Positions 23,786-32,179 of a DNA stretch of 37,090 nucleotides are shown here, piece by piece. The translations under genes were made by a program, and so were the position numbers. A model generated the notes under the pieces. That model was not told the DNA's origin, made no database searches, and saw only the letters and a program-made list of their open reading frames with translations. Source of the DNA: an uncultured Oscillospiraceae bacterium (GTDB lineage Bacteria > Bacillota > Clostridia > Oscillospirales > Oscillospiraceae); contig CALWOP010000008.1 of the NCBI GenBank assembly GCA_944383195.1, forward strand, positions 1-37,090, written 5' to 3'. Numbering within the stretch: position 1 is the stretch's first letter; each line of letters begins with the position of its first letter.

Positions 23786-25060
23786 ATGATCGTTAAAAAA
23801 TGGCTGCCCTATTCCATATGGGATTTTGCCGGAATCGAACACTGGCTCAACGAACAGGCCCAGGGCGGGTACCTCCTCAACGGCTGGCCGGGGTGGTCCT
23901 TCATCGGCCGGGTGCCTTTCCGCACCGACCCGGACGCGGGGCGCACCCGCTACCGCCTGGACCCGGGGGTAGACCTCATCGGAGAACTTGAGCTGCAAAA
24001 CCGGATTGCCAGCTATCAGGATGCCGGCTGGCGGTATGAGGGCAAGGTGAGAAAGCTCTATGCCATCTACAGCTGCGATGACCCCCAGGCCCCTGATCTC
24101 TACAACGATGCTGACAGCATGGCCCTGGCTATGAAACGGCAGCGCAAACGGGTGTGGATCGGCCTCTTTCTTCTGGTTCTCTGGCTGGGAGCGGCCTTCT
24201 GGGACGAGTGGGTCTTGCTCTTCACCCGGCCAGCAGCTTTTTTGATGTCTATGATCCTGCGCTCGGATACACTGATCCCCCTCTATGCCCTGATGGTAAT
24301 CCTGGCTCTTTCGGTGATCTCCACAAATGTGGGCATCTTTTGCGGCATCTACCGTACACAGTCCATCCTCAGGCGTGGGGAATGGCCGTCTCCGGGCCGC
24401 AGGAGCTACCCGGAGCTGCGGAGCTTGGCATTGGTCTTGCTGGCGACACTGGCGGCCGTGGGGTTTTTCATTTACCTTCTCTGGTTCAACCCCTCTGATT
24501 CCCGGCGGCTGTCTGGGCCCGAGGAATGGGCCTTCCCCCACGTTACGCTGGAGGAAGTCATTCCGGCAAACACGCAGCTGCGCCTGTACAATAACCAGGA
24601 GCTGCTCCATTACGACGAATTTTCCTGGTCCACCCTGGCCCCGGAGCAGTACGATGTAGCTCAGGGCGGCGTGATAACTTCCCCCGATGGGGCTCAAGCA
24701 GAAGTCCGGCTCAATCAGGAGTATGCGCGAACCATCTCCCCTGCCCTGGCCCGGATGGTGTATGAGGGCCGGGTGGAGGAACACCGGCACTCCCTGGAGC
24801 AGTATCGGAAGAATTGGGAAGAAAATACCCCTTTTCTCCATGACAGCACCTATGCCTTTGACTTTTCCCAGGAGGAGGAAGTGTCTCAGCCCGGTCTGGA
24901 CGGTCTCACCCGCTTTACCTATCAATTTTCTGATGAAAGCGCCTCCCGCACGGTACACATTGGCCTGAAAAATGATCGAGTCTTTGTCTTGGATTGCTCA
25001 GCCGCTGATGCCGAGGCCGCCCTCCATCTGCTGACAGAGCAGCTGGAGGCGGAGGGCTGA
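23786..25060 (+). CDS. DUF2812 membrane protein, paralogue 1
   Basis: A 424-residue protein. The N-terminal cytoplasmic DUF2812 domain (1-115) has the characteristic IWDFAGIEHWLNEQAQGGYLL and RTRYRLDPG segments. Membrane helices lie near 123-139, 164-187 and 213-234. A soluble C-terminal domain (240-424), likely outside the cell, ends with NDRVFVLDCSAADAEAALHL. DUF2812 genes are often found next to padR genes in Firmicutes, and the function is not established. This C-terminal domain is the most diverged of the three paralogues. AAGGAGG precedes the ATG. Confidence 0.87.
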   Translation: MIVKKWLPYSIWDFAGIEHWLNEQAQGGYLLNGWPGWSFIGRVPFRTDPDAGRTRYRLDPGVDLIGELELQNRIASYQDAGWRYEGKVRKLYAIYSCDDPQAPDLYNDADSMALAMKRQRKRVWIGLFLLVLWLGAAFWDEWVLLFTRPAAFLMSMILRSDTLIPLYALMVILALSVISTNVGIFCGIYRTQSILRRGEWPSPGRRSYPELRSLALVLLATLAAVGFFIYLLWFNPSDSRRLSGPEEWAFPHVTLEEVIPANTQLRLYNNQELLHYDEFSWSTLAPEQYDVAQGGVITSPDGAQAEVRLNQEYARTISPALARMVYEGRVEEHRHSLEQYRKNWEENTPFLHDSTYAFDFSQEEEVSQPGLDGLTRFTYQFSDESASRTVHIGLKNDRVFVLDCSAADAEAALHLLTEQLEAEG

Positions 25061-25107
25061 GCCCCCAATTTACCTTTGTTTCATTGGCCTGAAAGGAGGC
25101 CCATACT

Positions 25108-26322
25108 ATGAAATCCATCTACAAGCTCACCCCTGTCTCAGATTACGATATTCAGGGGACGGAGAGCTGGCTGCAGGACATGGCTCTGCGGGGACTATAT
25201 CTGAAAAAGTACCGCTCCCTGTTCTGCACCTTCACCCCCGGCCCGGCCCGAAAAACCCGGTACCGGATCGAACCTTGCCGCCGCGCCGTGGACGACGACT
25301 TGCCCTCCGCCATGCTGGATCTCTATGAGGAATACGGCTGGGAGTGTGTGGGGGACATCAATCGTGAGATGCTCATTTTTTCCACTCAGGATGGAGATGC
25401 CCCCGAACTACATACGGACCCGGCTATCCAGGGGGAGCGGTGGAAAAAGCTCTACAAAAAAGCCCGGTGGGGTACCATCGTAAATCCCCTGCTCACGCTG
25501 CTCGTCATTGCTTGCGCGGGATTTCTAGTCTTTGAACACAACACCCCCATTACCAATTTCATCACCAGCGTATCTCTTCCCCTGGTGTTGTTCTGTGTCT
25601 GTTTGCTGGTAAGCCTCCCATCGGTTTTTGCCAAGAAGCGGGACCTGGAGCTCATCCTCCGGCAGTTGGAAGAGGGCGTACCCCTGGAGCACCGGGTCCC
25701 CTACCCCAAGCACAATCTGAGCTCACCAGTATATTTCTTCATCGTTGTATTTCTGTGGATCGCACTGATTTTGGGGCAATACATCCTGCCCCTCACCGGG
25801 GGAAACCTGCAGGCTCTGTCGTCCCTCCAGGACTTTCCCCTTCTGTCCCTGGCCCAGGTGGAAGGGGAGGATTTTGTCCCCTATACCATGGCCAGCGACG
25901 GCTACGTGGACTACGCCAACTTTGCCCGGCAGGAGCACTATCTACTGTGCTGGAACAGCTGGGAGGCAGTACAGACCGGAGAATGGGACGAGGATGGGAC
26001 CTGGAACCGGATGGAGATCCGCTGGTATGACCTGCCCGCTTCCTTGGCCTTCCTGGCCCAGCCCATGGCCAAGGAGCAGTTGGAGCGCTCTATGGCTCTG
26101 GATGAGGACATCTGGTGGGTCTACCCGGAGGACGAGGGCGGCACCTGGCGCATTACCCAGTACCCCGGCACCGAAGCCGACTATCTGGCGGTAGCCCATC
26201 GGGAAGGGACTGCCTTTCAGACCGCCGCAGCGGCTCTGGACGGCAAAGTAGTGCTGGTCCAATATACCGGGCACGGGGACCTGTCACAGCATCTGGATGA
26301 TATTGCTGCCATGATCGCCTAA
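25108..26322 (+). CDS. DUF2812 membrane protein, paralogue 2
   Basis: A 404-residue paralogue with the same order. DUF2812 domain (1-110; SDYDIQGTESWLQDMALRGL, then KTRYRIEPC). Helices near 124-142, 150-173 and 207-226. A C-terminal domain of about 175 residues (EIRWYDLPASLAFLAQPMAK; GKVVLVQYTGHGDLSQHL). It lies 47 nt after paralogue 1 with a strong SD (AAAGGAGG), so it is in the same transcript. The hydrophilic C-terminal domain is acidic and Trp/Tyr-rich (DEDIWWVYPEDEGGTW), which suggests ligand binding or protein contact. Confidence 0.87.
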   Translation: MKSIYKLTPVSDYDIQGTESWLQDMALRGLYLKKYRSLFCTFTPGPARKTRYRIEPCRRAVDDDLPSAMLDLYEEYGWECVGDINREMLIFSTQDGDAPELHTDPAIQGERWKKLYKKARWGTIVNPLLTLLVIACAGFLVFEHNTPITNFITSVSLPLVLFCVCLLVSLPSVFAKKRDLELILRQLEEGVPLEHRVPYPKHNLSSPVYFFIVVFLWIALILGQYILPLTGGNLQALSSLQDFPLLSLAQVEGEDFVPYTMASDGYVDYANFARQEHYLLCWNSWEAVQTGEWDEDGTWNRMEIRWYDLPASLAFLAQPMAKEQLERSMALDEDIWWVYPEDEGGTWRITQYPGTEADYLAVAHREGTAFQTAAAALDGKVVLVQYTGHGDLSQHLDDIAAMIA

Positions 26323-26335
26323 AGGAGGGATCTTC

Positions 26336-27586
26336 ATGAACAAAGTACGAAAACTTATCCCTGTCTCCCTCTACGACATTCCCGGTCTGGAGGCCTGGCT
26401 GGAGGAGCAGGCCAATCAGGGTCTTTTCCCCACCCATCTGGGGAGCTGGGCAACCTTTGACCACCTGGGCGTTCCGGGCACCCGATTCCGGCTGGCGGCT
26501 CGGGAGCGGAAAGAAGATACCCCCTCATTCGAACAGTGGGAGCTATGCCGTCAATATGGGTGGAATTATGCGCTGTCCTTTGGAGGTTTCTTTCTGTTCT
26601 ACGCCGTTGACCCAGATGCCATAGAGCTTTACACCGACTGGGAAAGCCGCGGCTTTTCTCTCAAACCCCTGAAAAAGCGGATGGCCGCTTACCAGCTCAC
26701 AACCATGATTTTCTATGGCATTTTGGCCGCTCTGGTGGTCTGGGGGCTGTTCTTTTACGAAAGTAAATTCGATATCCAGCCCGACCACTTCACCGTGCTG
26801 CCTCTTATCCTGTTAAACGCGGCCACTCCCGTTATCCTGTGCTATCTTGTGGAAGTATTTCTCCTCTGGCGGGACTGGCGCCGAAATTATAGTGCACTTC
26901 GAAAGGCCCATGCCGCCCTGTCCCAGGGATTGCCGCCGCCCCCCTCCCCCGGCCCCCGGCGGAGCATTGCAAGAGAAAAGGGCCTTGCTTTGATTCTCCT
27001 CATCCCCCTGGTACTGTTCTTTGTGGTAAATAAGCTTGACGTACTGAATCCCTTTCTCAACATCCCCCTGGATCATTTTACCCGGGGCTATGTAACCTTA
27101 CAGGAGCTGGAACAGGAGCCGGTCTACCCCAGTGAGGAGGTGTTTGAGGAGCACAGCGTATTTGATGAGCCGGAGAATTACGCAGAAGTCAACTTCTCCC
27201 TGCTCTCTCCCGTCTGGTACGCCGTCACCCAGGAGGGGTACAGCCCCACCCCCGGCACCATGGAAAACGTCAACTCCCCCAACCCAGAGGGGGGCAAATA
27301 CCGCTACGCACCCGATCTGGACATGACCTGTTTCCATCTGCTCATCCCCGTCCTGGCTAAGCCTGTTGCCCGGGCCCAGATGGACAGCTACCGCCTGGTG
27401 AATCTCTGGTGGGAGTATGAGGAGGTAGACTTCCCTGGCCTGGACTTTGTGATCCTGGCCACCGTAAAGGATGACCCCTGGCAGATGGCGGCAATCGGGA
27501 AGGGCGGTAAGGTGGCAGTCTTCCGCTACGCCGGAGTAGAGCATCTGGAGGATCACCTGGACTTATTATCAAAAATGGTGATATAA
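26336..27586 (+). CDS. DUF2812 membrane protein, paralogue 3
   Basis: A 416-residue paralogue. DUF2812 domain (1-115; SLYDIPGLEAWLEEQANQGL). Helices near 122-141, 151-176 and 219-235. A C-terminal domain ends GKVAVFRYAGVEHLEDHLDLL. It starts 13 nt after paralogue 2, with AAAGGAGG, and is the last gene before a strong terminator. The cytoplasmic loop between helices 2 and 3 is Pro-rich (GLPPPPSPGPRR), unlike the others. Three adjacent, strongly diverged paralogues suggest a heteromeric membrane assembly. Confidence 0.87.
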   Translation: MNKVRKLIPVSLYDIPGLEAWLEEQANQGLFPTHLGSWATFDHLGVPGTRFRLAARERKEDTPSFEQWELCRQYGWNYALSFGGFFLFYAVDPDAIELYTDWESRGFSLKPLKKRMAAYQLTTMIFYGILAALVVWGLFFYESKFDIQPDHFTVLPLILLNAATPVILCYLVEVFLLWRDWRRNYSALRKAHAALSQGLPPPPSPGPRRSIAREKGLALILLIPLVLFFVVNKLDVLNPFLNIPLDHFTRGYVTLQELEQEPVYPSEEVFEEHSVFDEPENYAEVNFSLLSPVWYAVTQEGYSPTPGTMENVNSPNPEGGKYRYAPDLDMTCFHLLIPVLAKPVARAQMDSYRLVNLWWEYEEVDFPGLDFVILATVKDDPWQMAAIGKGGKVAVFRYAGVEHLEDHLDLLSKMVI

Positions 27587-27602
27587 TCACTTTTACTTAA
27601 AC

Positions 27603-27636
27603 AAAAGGCTGTGACCAGTACGGTCACAGCCTTTTT
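27603..27636. terminator. Bidirectional terminator between the DUF2812 operon and rnmV
   Basis: A perfect 14-bp stem (27603-27616 with 27622-27635, 5-nt loop) has flanking A and T runs. It overlaps the rnmV stop codon and ends both convergent units. Confidence 0.93.
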
Positions 27637-28231
27637 ATTTCTGTTCTTCCATCAGCTTTTTGGCCTCTTCCCGGCTATAGCAGCCGTTGAGGACTTGCAG
27701 CAGGGCGTTGGCGCTCATATGTTCTGGGAGGTTCAGCTTCTGCAGCAGCGCCAGGCGCCGCTCTCCGCTGTCGGGACGCCCGGTCAACCCGGCGGCCATC
27801 AGGTCGGCCTTGGTGAGGGGGTCGCCGTCCTGCTCAGGTTGGCCGCTCTCCTCCAGAAATGTGGCTCCCGCCCGGCGAAGGACCTCCTCCAGCACCTGGG
27901 GGGGCATTCCCTCCACACCAAGCTTTCCCTCTTTTCCTTTTTGCCGCTTGCGCCGCTCTTTGCCGTATACATCGGGGATGTAGGCGTGCTTCACATACTT
28001 TGCCGGAATGGAGCCCCGGATGCGGTTCCGGATGACAAATCCCGCCCCGTCGGAGTCGGTGAGGACGATGAGCCCCCGCCGTTCCCCCGCCTTGCGCAGC
28101 AGAGCCATCTGCTCCGGGTCTTTAAAAATGTGAAAGCCCCCTGTCTCTAAAATCAGGGTGTCCACCACCTGGGAGAGGGTGTTCTTGTCATAACGCCCCT
28201 CCACCACAATGGCCTCTTTGATTTTCAGCAT
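27635..28231 (-). CDS. rnmV: Ribonuclease M5 (5S rRNA maturation, Toprim domain)
   Basis: RNase M5 cuts 5S rRNA precursors in Firmicutes. The 198-residue protein starts with a Toprim domain whose acidic motifs are visible as IVVEGRYDK and LTDSDGAGFVI. A C-terminal region (DUF4093-like; LEEVLRRAGATF, then KADLMAAGLTG) is typical of the clostridial branch. It begins 10 nt after the holA stop, so it is the third gene of comEC-holA-rnmV. Assignment within the Toprim families rests on size and the C-terminal pattern. Confidence 0.92.
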   Translation of the reverse strand: MLKIKEAIVVEGRYDKNTLSQVVDTLILETGGFHIFKDPEQMALLRKAGERRGLIVLTDSDGAGFVIRNRIRGSIPAKYVKHAYIPDVYGKERRKRQKGKEGKLGVEGMPPQVLEEVLRRAGATFLEESGQPEQDGDPLTKADLMAAGLTGRPDSGERRLALLQKLNLPEHMSANALLQVLNGCYSREEAKKLMEEQK

Positions 28232-28241
28232 GAGCGCGCCC

Positions 28242-29285
28242 TCACTTCTTCACAGGATTGGCCAGCTCCAGCATAAGGCTGGTCAGCAGTTCTTTCCCGT
28301 CCTGGCCGGTGGACTTCATAGCAAGGTCCACCTGTCCGCAGCGCACCACCGCCCTGCGGCACCAGGGCAGGCTGAAGCGCTTGGCGCTGCGCACCAGCTT
28401 ATCCGCCGGGTATGGCTTCAGGTTCCAGAGACCGGCTACAAAAGCGGTCCCCTCCCCCCGCTCCAGGGCGAGACGTGCGGAATAGAGCTGGCGCATCTGT
28501 CGGCCCAGGGACCACATGATTTTGATGGGGGCCTCCTGCATCTGGAACAGTTCCCCCAGCACTCCCATGGCCTTGTCAAACTGCCCCTCGCCAATGGCGT
28601 CAGTCATCCGGAAGACCACCGCGTCCAGCTGGGGCGTGGCCACCGCCTCAATGTCTTCCCGGGTGATGTGGGGTCCCTTGGCATACGCGGCGATCTTCTC
28701 GATCTCCCCGATGAGGTTGTGCATAAGATCTCCGCACAGGAATATGAGGTCCAGGGCCAGCCGGGAGTCGATCTCCTTACCCAGGGCGCGGAAACGCCGG
28801 CGCCCCCAGTCCACCAAATCCCCCTGGTCCTGGCGGATAAAGTTGACCACGGTGCCATGGGCTTTCAGGGCGGCGGCCAGCTTGGTGCGGGCATCCCCCT
28901 TGTAGTCGATCAGGTCATAAATAAAAATCACACAGCAGTACTCGGGCAGCTGGGAGAGGATCTGAATATACGCCTCCCGATCTTTCTCCCCCGCCTTGAA
29001 CAGGTCGTAGTCTGTGACCTGCACCAAGGTACGCTCCGACATCATAGGCAGGCAGTCCACCGCCTCCTCCAGCGCGTGGGGAGACATATCTTTGGCCGCA
29101 ATCTCATGGAGATTAAACTCCCCCATCCCTCCAGACAACAGCATCTCCCGCAGCTTGCCCAGGTAGTGGTCCCGGAGGTAGGTCTCCTCCCCGTGGAAAA
29201 TATACAGCTGTCCCGGCTTGCCCGCAGACAGGTCCTTTTTCATCTTTTGATAGCCGGCAGTGTCCGGCTTTCCCTTGGGCGGCAT
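28242..29285 (-). CDS. holA: DNA polymerase III delta subunit (clamp loader)
   Basis: The delta subunit opens the sliding clamp during DNA replication. The 347-residue protein has the family layout: QLYIFHGEETYLRDHYLGKL at the N-terminus, the first AAA-like domain (CCVIFIYD in place of a functional Walker B), then the C-terminal collar domain with RQMRQLYSARLALERG. It has no functional P-loop, as expected of delta. It starts with GGAGGAGG close upstream and lies 15 nt after the comEC stop. Confidence 0.94.
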   Translation of the reverse strand: MPPKGKPDTAGYQKMKKDLSAGKPGQLYIFHGEETYLRDHYLGKLREMLLSGGMGEFNLHEIAAKDMSPHALEEAVDCLPMMSERTLVQVTDYDLFKAGEKDREAYIQILSQLPEYCCVIFIYDLIDYKGDARTKLAAALKAHGTVVNFIRQDQGDLVDWGRRRFRALGKEIDSRLALDLIFLCGDLMHNLIGEIEKIAAYAKGPHITREDIEAVATPQLDAVVFRMTDAIGEGQFDKAMGVLGELFQMQEAPIKIMWSLGRQMRQLYSARLALERGEGTAFVAGLWNLKPYPADKLVRSAKRFSLPWCRRAVVRCGQVDLAMKSTGQDGKELLTSLMLELANPVKK

Positions 29286-29300
29286 AGGCGCCTCCTCCTG

Positions 29301-31598
29301 TTATTGTCTAATTTCTATAGTTCCGTCTAAATCAGTTCGGTATACCCTCGCCCCCGCCGTCTCCAGCTTCGCCACGGTCTCAGGGGACGGATGGCCATAT
29401 GTGTTGCCCTCCCCCACGCTGATCAGAGCCAGCTGGGGACAAATGGCATCCAGCAGTGCCTGAGAGGTAGAGGTGTCGGAGCCATGGTGGCCCGCCACCA
29501 ACAGTTCCACCTGGGAAAGGCCGGCAAGTTTCAGCAGCCGTTCCTCCCCCGCCGCTCCCATATCCCCGGTCACCAGGGCACGGAAGCTTCCTCCGTCAGC
29601 CAGGACGGCAAGTCCCAGTTCGTTGCTCTCGCCTGCCTGCTCCACCGGAGCGTAGATCCGAAGAAACTGCCCCTCATCAGTGGTGATCTCTAGGTCCTGA
29701 GTGACCATATAAACCTCGATATTCTCCCGGCGGGCCAGTGCCAGAATCTCCTGGCGCAGGGGGCTGTCCTCTTCCACGTCCGGCAGAAAGATCTTCCCCA
29801 CCTCCATACGCTCCAGCAGGCGGGAAACCCCATTGGCGTGATCGTCGTGGTAGTGGGTCAGGATCAGAAAATCCAGCCGGCTCACGCCCCGGCTTTGAAA
29901 ATAGTCGGCGGCAATGTCCCCGGCGTTTTCCCCCCGGTTTCCGCCGCAGTCTACCAGCGCAAACAGATTGTTCTGGAACAGGGCTATACTCTGCCCCTGT
30001 CCCACGTCCAGCGCCGCCACCAGCATATCTCCCATTCGGGTCACTATCCCCATCAGGAGAACTGCCAGTGTCAGCGTACAAACGCCCATGCACACCGGAA
30101 GCAAAGGTCTCTTTTTCCCTTTGATCACAACAGCGGCAAACAGCAGCAAATAGAGAAACACCAGCCAGAGGCGGTACAGCAGGCACTCCATGGAAAGTGC
30201 GGACAAATTGGGGACCGCCAGCAGTTCCACCACTTTATTCACATACTGTACCAGCACGGTCACCGGCACAGCCAGCACCTGCCCCAGGCCAGGCCAAACG
30301 CAAGCCGCCCCGCCTGCCAACAGTCCGCCCACAAAGACAAAGCCAACCGCCCAGAGCGTCAGCAGATTCGCCAGAGGAGAAATAAGGGAGCAGGTGTTGA
30401 AGTAACAGGCCACCAGGGGCACCGTCAGCACCGAAGCGCCCAAGGTTGCCGACAAGGTGGAGATCCCAAAATAGGGGACTGTGCGCAAAAGCCGTCTCCA
30501 TCGTCCTTTGGGGGCTTGATCCAGATGGAACACCCGGAGCAGGCCGGTCTGAAGGCGGTCTGAGACCAGGGCGATTCCCGCCACCGCGGCAAAGGAGAGC
30601 TGCAAACCAATGTGGGTGGCGGCAAAGGGGTTGACCGTCAGCAGCACCATCAGGGCAATACTCAAAGATGTGGGCAAATCCCGCTCCCGGCCAAAAAGCG
30701 GCGCGACCTGGAGCAGTACGATCATCATAGCCGCCCGGTCCACTGAAGGGGTGTGCCCGCACAGGGCGCTGAACAGCACCGCCCATAATATGGTGACTAC
30801 TGCGGTAGACCTTCGGCCCCGGCCCCTTAGAAAAGCCAGCATCTGGGCCAGAAATGCCAAATGCATCCCGGACACCGCCACGGTGTGGCTCATCCCTACC
30901 CGCTGCAGGGAGGTGGTAAAGGCATCGGTAAGGTTGTCCCGGTTCCCGGTAACGATGCCCTGGACAAGTCCAGCCTCCGCCTCCGGAAAGGCAAGGGCGA
31001 TTCCCTGCTTCAGGCGATTGGCCAGCACCGCGGGCCAATATCTCAGCGGGATCTGTTCCGGCCGTTCTATCTCCAGCCGTCCGTAGGCTTCCCCTTGGAG
31101 GAAAACGCCTTTGGCGGTGTAGTAGGTGATTTCCTCCCCATCCAATGTACGATCTGCCAAGGTGCAGTGGACAACGGCGGAAATTTCATCTCCCGGCCGG
31201 AGGGCCGCCCCCTGTTCATCCAGATAGAGCACCGCCAAAGGCCGTGCCAGGTGATCTGTCTTCACCCGGGCAGCCACAGTATACCCTCCATACTCCCCCT
31301 CCAGGGGATAGTCGTCAACAGTGGCCTGAAGGCGAACGGTTCGGTCATCCAGTTCTGCGGCAGGCTGAAAAAATAAGTTGGTATAGACTCCTGCCCAGAA
31401 AAATCCCGCCGCCAGACCGAAAGAAACAAGAACCATGGCTGTTCTTCTCTTTGGACTGTTCCGCAGAGCCAGCGCCCAAACAGGCGCAAGCAAAGCGCTC
31501 CCCAACGTCAGACCAGTCAGAAATACATCCAGCTCCCCATAGGCCCAGAGAAATATAGCGGCAGAAAAGGAGAACGCCACACACGCCAGCTTCCGCAT
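29301..31598 (-). CDS. comEC: ComEC/Rec2 DNA-uptake channel with metallo-beta-lactamase domain
   Basis: ComEC is the membrane channel for single-stranded DNA in natural transformation. The 765-residue protein has N-terminal helices, an OB-like DUF4131 region (about 65-180; VRLQATVDDYPLEG, EISAVVHCTLAD), and the competence domain with many helices (GIVTGNRDNLTDAFTTSLQR; VAVSGMHLAFLAQML). A C-terminal metallo-beta-lactamase domain (about 530-765) has its HxHxDH-type motif as LTHYHDDHANGV, then LVAGHHGSDTSTS. All metal ligands appear present. Whether the organism is competent is not shown; comEC is often kept as part of this operon. Confidence 0.94.
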   Translation of the reverse strand: MRKLACVAFSFSAAIFLWAYGELDVFLTGLTLGSALLAPVWALALRNSPKRRTAMVLVSFGLAAGFFWAGVYTNLFFQPAAELDDRTVRLQATVDDYPLEGEYGGYTVAARVKTDHLARPLAVLYLDEQGAALRPGDEISAVVHCTLADRTLDGEEITYYTAKGVFLQGEAYGRLEIERPEQIPLRYWPAVLANRLKQGIALAFPEAEAGLVQGIVTGNRDNLTDAFTTSLQRVGMSHTVAVSGMHLAFLAQMLAFLRGRGRRSTAVVTILWAVLFSALCGHTPSVDRAAMMIVLLQVAPLFGRERDLPTSLSIALMVLLTVNPFAATHIGLQLSFAAVAGIALVSDRLQTGLLRVFHLDQAPKGRWRRLLRTVPYFGISTLSATLGASVLTVPLVACYFNTCSLISPLANLLTLWAVGFVFVGGLLAGGAACVWPGLGQVLAVPVTVLVQYVNKVVELLAVPNLSALSMECLLYRLWLVFLYLLLFAAVVIKGKKRPLLPVCMGVCTLTLAVLLMGIVTRMGDMLVAALDVGQGQSIALFQNNLFALVDCGGNRGENAGDIAADYFQSRGVSRLDFLILTHYHDDHANGVSRLLERMEVGKIFLPDVEEDSPLRQEILALARRENIEVYMVTQDLEITTDEGQFLRIYAPVEQAGESNELGLAVLADGGSFRALVTGDMGAAGEERLLKLAGLSQVELLVAGHHGSDTSTSQALLDAICPQLALISVGEGNTYGHPSPETVAKLETAGARVYRTDLDGTIEIRQ

Positions 31599-31686
31599 GG
31601 GCCTTCTCCTCCCTTCCCGTCATTCCGACTCAGAATACCACGAAGGGACATATTTTGCAAGGGGCGGCTGTCCTCCCCTCCCCGCC

Positions 31687-31715
31687 TTGCCATTTTTCCA
31701 TAACTATGGTAAGAT
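31687..31715 (+). promoter_or_regulatory. Sigma-A promoter for mrnC-rqcH
   Basis: TTGCCA (31687-31692), a 17-bp spacer, and TAAGAT (31710-31715) with an extended -10 TGG. It lies about 36 bp before the mrnC start codon. Confidence 0.75.
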
Positions 31716-31751
31716 AAAATCTACTTTTTGAGGAAAAACGGAGGTCGTTAT

Positions 31752-32162
31752 ATGACCGACTACTTTCATCTGCAGATCCAGCGGGACGCTCTGCTGTCCC
31801 TGTCCTCCCTGGGACTGGCCCACTTGGGAGACAGCGTATTTGAGGTAATGGTCCGCTCCTGGCTGATCCTCCACGGCAAGGCCAAGGCGAAAGACTTGCA
31901 CCGGGCCACCGTACAGTATGTGGCCGCTCCGGCTCAGGCCAGGCTCTTACAGCGCATCCTCCCTCTCCTCTCCCAGGAGGAGGAAGACGTGTTTCGCCGG
32001 GGCCGGAACACCGCCCCCCACTCCGTTCCCAAAGCCGCCAGCCGCGGGGACTATCAGGCGGCCACCGGGCTGGAGACTCTGTTCGGCTGGCTCTATCTTC
32101 AGGGCCGGACTGACCGGCTCAACGAGCTTTTTTCGGCCATGATGGCCCAGGAAACCCCATGA
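31752..32162 (+). CDS. mrnC: Mini-ribonuclease III
   Basis: Mini-RNase III matures 23S rRNA ends in Firmicutes. It is an RNase III catalytic domain without the double-stranded RNA-binding domain, and the 136-residue length fits. The signature is seen as LGLAHLGDSVFEVMVRSWL, with the catalytic Asp in HLGD, and the second acidic patch is in ATGLETLFGWLYLQGR. The ATG at 31752 has GGAGGT 6 nt upstream; the earlier start at 31728 has none. It is followed 17 nt later by rqcH. Confidence 0.94.
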   Translation: MTDYFHLQIQRDALLSLSSLGLAHLGDSVFEVMVRSWLILHGKAKAKDLHRATVQYVAAPAQARLLQRILPLLSQEEEDVFRRGRNTAPHSVPKAASRGDYQAATGLETLFGWLYLQGRTDRLNELFSAMMAQETP

Positions 32163-32179
32163 TTTCGAGGTGATCTTCC

